In this document: positions 5,707-7,263 of the stretch, piece after piece
Numbering within the stretch: position 1 is the stretch's first letter
Layout of the letters: the number at the start of each line of letters is the position of its first letter
Position numbers and translations under genes: made by a program
NCBI GenBank assembly: GCA_938036405.1
Contig: CALHPT010000113.1
Coordinates: 1 to 7,263 of the forward strand
Origin: an uncultured Tannerella sp.
GTDB taxonomy: Bacteria > Bacteroidota > Bacteroidia > Bacteroidales > Tannerellaceae
Reading direction: 5' to 3'
Length of the DNA: 7,263 nt
The notes under the pieces: generated by a model
Seen by the model: the letters and a program-made list of their open reading frames with translations, nothing else
Told to the model about the DNA's origin: nothing
Database searches by the model: none

Positions 5707-6096
5707 ATGAAAAAGATTTCAATGTTTTTGGTGGCTTCGGCCATGGTTATGATGGTTGCTTGCAACAACAAGGGCGCAGCAACTGAAGGTGAAACAACAG
5801 ATTCTACGGCCGTAGAATCTCCAGCTCCTGCTGCTGAAGCAGCTCCCGCTGAAGGTGGAAGCGCTTTCGATCAGTATCTGAGCCTCGTTGACGAGATGGT
5901 TCCTCTGTATGAGAAAGCAGCTGCTGGTGATGCAGAGGCTGGACAGAAGATCAATGAGCTGGGACAGAAGATGCAGGATCTGGCTGGCCAACTGCAGAAC
6001 GAAATGGCTAGCCTGACTCCGGAGCAGACGCAAAAGTATCAGGAAGCTATGCAGAAGCTGGCTGAAGCCGCTAAGAAAGCTCAGGAGAAGAAATAA
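5707..6096 (+). CDS. Small Ala/Glu-rich lipoprotein, helical, function unknown
   Basis: A 129-aa lipoprotein: signal peptide MKKISMFLVASAMVMMVAC with lipidated Cys19. A low-complexity Ala/Pro/Glu/Thr linker follows (about 20-52), then a helical region (about 53-129) with heptad-like spacing and repeated short pieces (INELGQKMQDL, LQNEMASLTPEQTQKY, AMQKLAEAAKKAQEKK). The highly charged, Lys-rich end suggests a coiled coil or helical bundle in the periplasm or on the outer membrane. No export signal for surface display is evident after Cys19. It resembles the many small Bacteroidota envelope lipoproteins of unknown role; I cannot name a family. Its codon use (GCT for Ala, CAG, GAA, AAG, CTG) differs from the C-ending codons of proS and trpS, fitting high expression. 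A strong promoter and a hairpin terminator make it a single-gene unit beside a porin gene. Confidence 0.88.
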   Translation: MKKISMFLVASAMVMMVACNNKGAATEGETTDSTAVESPAPAAEAAPAEGGSAFDQYLSLVDEMVPLYEKAAAGDAEAGQKINELGQKMQDLAGQLQNEMASLTPEQTQKYQEAMQKLAEAAKKAQEKK

Positions 6097-6127
6097 GTTC
6101 CATCCTATTTCTTCTTGCGAGGAAATG

Positions 6128-6161
6128 AAGAAGGCAATCCGTGTAAGCGGGTTGCCTTCTT
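6128..6161 (+). terminator. Hairpin terminator after the small lipoprotein
   Basis: AAGAAGGCAATCCG (6128-6141) pairs with CGGGTTGCCTTCTT (6148-6161) over 14 bp with one T·G wobble and a 6-nt loop. It lies 31 nt past the stop codon. Only a broken T-rich stretch follows (the stem itself ends in CTTCTT, then GTGTATAAT). Confidence 0.75.
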
Positions 6162-6212
6162 GTGTATAATAGCTGGCCATGCCACTCATTCGATGCGATA
6201 CAAAGCTGTCTC

Positions 6213-6220
6213 TATCTTTG
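6213..6220 (+). promoter_or_regulatory. Bacteroidota-type -7 promoter element just before the porin start
   Basis: TATCTTTG matches TAnnTTTG and is followed by GCGCC. TTCG at 6189-6192, 20 bp upstream, is a near match to the -33 TTTG. The porin ATG is only 10 nt after the element, so a transcript from here would have almost no leader. Confidence 0.55.
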
Positions 6221-6229
6221 GCGCCCGAA

Positions 6230-7263
6230 ATGAAGTACAGCATATACACACTCACCCTCCTCGTAGGAATCCTGTATATCACGTCCGTATCCGCACAAGA
6301 TCGCACGCGGAGCCGGTCTAATCGTGGTGGGCTCGGGTTCTCGCTCGCTACGCGTAATGCTGCTCAAGCAGCCGACAGCCTACTTACCCCTGACAGCTCG
6401 CGCATCGGTACAGCGCGTATCAACGCCTATCGTCTCACAGACAAGCTTGGCGACTTGTACGTCGCGCCAATGGATACCGATCAGCTCAACACAGCCGATC
6501 ATACGCTGATGGAAAACCGCAGCCTAGCTGGCGCTTACACGGCTAATATCGGTGCACCGTTTCAGTCTCGCATCTTCAGCGAACGGTCCGAGGCACGTGA
6601 TTTTATCTTTGCCGACGCCTTCGATGGAGATATTCTCACGCCCACAAACGCTTCTTTCTATGATGTAAAAGTGCCCTATACCAATATCCTCTACACCCGT
6701 GCAGGCGGATCGACCAAGCGTGAAGAACAGCTACGTGGCGTTATCACTGGGAACTTCGGGCGAAAGGTCAACCTGGGTGCTGACTTTAACTACATCTACA
6801 GTCGCGGCCATTACACCTCGAATAACAACAAACATCTATCCTATCGCCTTTTTGGCAGCTATCGTTCGGATCGTTACGAGGCCTTCGCACACGTCCGCAA
6901 TCTGAATTTCGTTACTAATGAAAATGGTGGCCTGACTGACGATCGTTACATCACTGATCCGGATAATTTTGAGGACGGTCGTCGAGGGGTGGACAGTAAA
7001 TCGTTTCCCACTCGATTCGCAGACACTTACAATCGGTTGCGTGGCCGTGATATATTCCTTACCCATCGCTACAATCTCGGCTTTTATCGGCGTATGACTG
7101 CCGATGAGGCTAATCGGAAACGGCAACGTGACGAGCGGCGAGAGAAGATCCGTAAGCTCAATGCTACGAAGGAAGGGGCCGTCGATGTCTCACCCCTCAC
7201 TTCCCGAAGTAAGGATGAAATGCCGGATGAGGATGAGGAAATTCATGCAGACGAAGTGTTCGT
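6230..7263 (+). CDS. Putative outer-membrane porin, Porin_10 type, 3' end beyond the window
   Basis: The first 344 codons are open to the window edge with no stop. The signal peptide is MKYSIYTLTLLVGILYITSVSA, with likely cleavage after Ala22. The mature part matches the Bacteroidota 'putative porin' family: NIGAPFQSRIF (106-116), DFIFADAFDGDILTP (124-138), VKVPYTNILYTRAGG (146-160), then NFGRKVNLGADFNYIYSRGHY, YRLFGSYRSDRYEAFAHVRN, NENGGLTDDRYITDP and FLTHRYNLGFYRRM (ending at 289). Alternating aromatic and polar strands indicate an outer-membrane beta-barrel; family members are usually about 650-700 aa, so roughly half is seen. A long charged segment (about 289-343, rich in Lys/Arg then Asp/Glu) interrupts the barrel strands and should be a loop or plug-like insert. 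The ATG at 6230 begins a proper signal peptide. An in-frame ATG at 6179 would add 17 unlikely residues. The substrate is unknown. Confidence 0.9.
   Translation, partial: MKYSIYTLTLLVGILYITSVSAQDRTRSRSNRGGLGFSLATRNAAQAADSLLTPDSSRIGTARINAYRLTDKLGDLYVAPMDTDQLNTADHTLMENRSLAGAYTANIGAPFQSRIFSERSEARDFIFADAFDGDILTPTNASFYDVKVPYTNILYTRAGGSTKREEQLRGVITGNFGRKVNLGADFNYIYSRGHYTSNNNKHLSYRLFGSYRSDRYEAFAHVRNLNFVTNENGGLTDDRYITDPDNFEDGRRGVDSKSFPTRFADTYNRLRGRDIFLTHRYNLGFYRRMTADEANRKRQRDERREKIRKLNATKEGAVDVSPLTSRSKDEMPDEDEEIHADEVF

Noticed and set aside
6165..6170. TATAAT resembling a sigma-70 -10 box
   Set aside because: No -35 partner at the right distance, it directly abuts a terminator hairpin, and Bacteroidota use TAnnTTTG instead.

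Overview
The window looks like a GC-rich chromosome segment from the Bacteroidota, most likely order Bacteroidales and possibly a Tannerella-like lineage (the genus is a guess). Four grounds support this: (i) four copies of the Bacteroidota -7 promoter element TAnnTTTG placed before genes; (ii) weak or absent Shine-Dalgarno sequences; (iii) genes typical of the phylum (DUF3127 protein, Porin_10-type 'putative porin', small MKK-lipoproteins); (iv) an archaeal/eukaryal-type prolyl-tRNA synthetase close to Bacteroides homologues. Every gene I accept is on the + strand. Several long open frames on the opposite strand are by-products of GC-rich third codon positions.

Layout. 1-162: leader region with a palindrome and purine-rich repeats. 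163-1647: proS. 1648-1820: a second copy of the palindromic element inside a larger inverted repeat. 1821-2207: DUF3127 OB-fold-like protein with an SSB-like C-terminal tail, followed by a strong hairpin at 2234-2274. 2330-2581: six tandem 42-bp units plus a decayed seventh, in a 563-bp gene-free stretch. From a promoter at 2728-2735 comes a probable three-gene unit: an unrecognised lipoprotein (2771-3445), an unrecognised protein with one C-terminal membrane anchor (3468-4151) and trpS (4184-5194). Next are three genes, each with its own TAnnTTTG element: a YgiN/ABM-type monooxygenase (5305-5586), a small Ala/Glu-rich lipoprotein (5707-6096) ending in a hairpin terminator, and the first 344 codons of a Porin_10 outer-membrane protein (6230 to the window edge).

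Functionally this is mostly housekeeping translation (ProRS, TrpRS) mixed with cell-envelope genes. I do not see a defence system, mobile element, CRISPR array, tRNA or rRNA. The parts not explained by known families are the 42-bp repeat block, the palindromic repeat on both sides of proS, the lipoprotein/tail-anchored pair ahead of trpS, and the SSB-tail mimicry of the DUF3127 protein.
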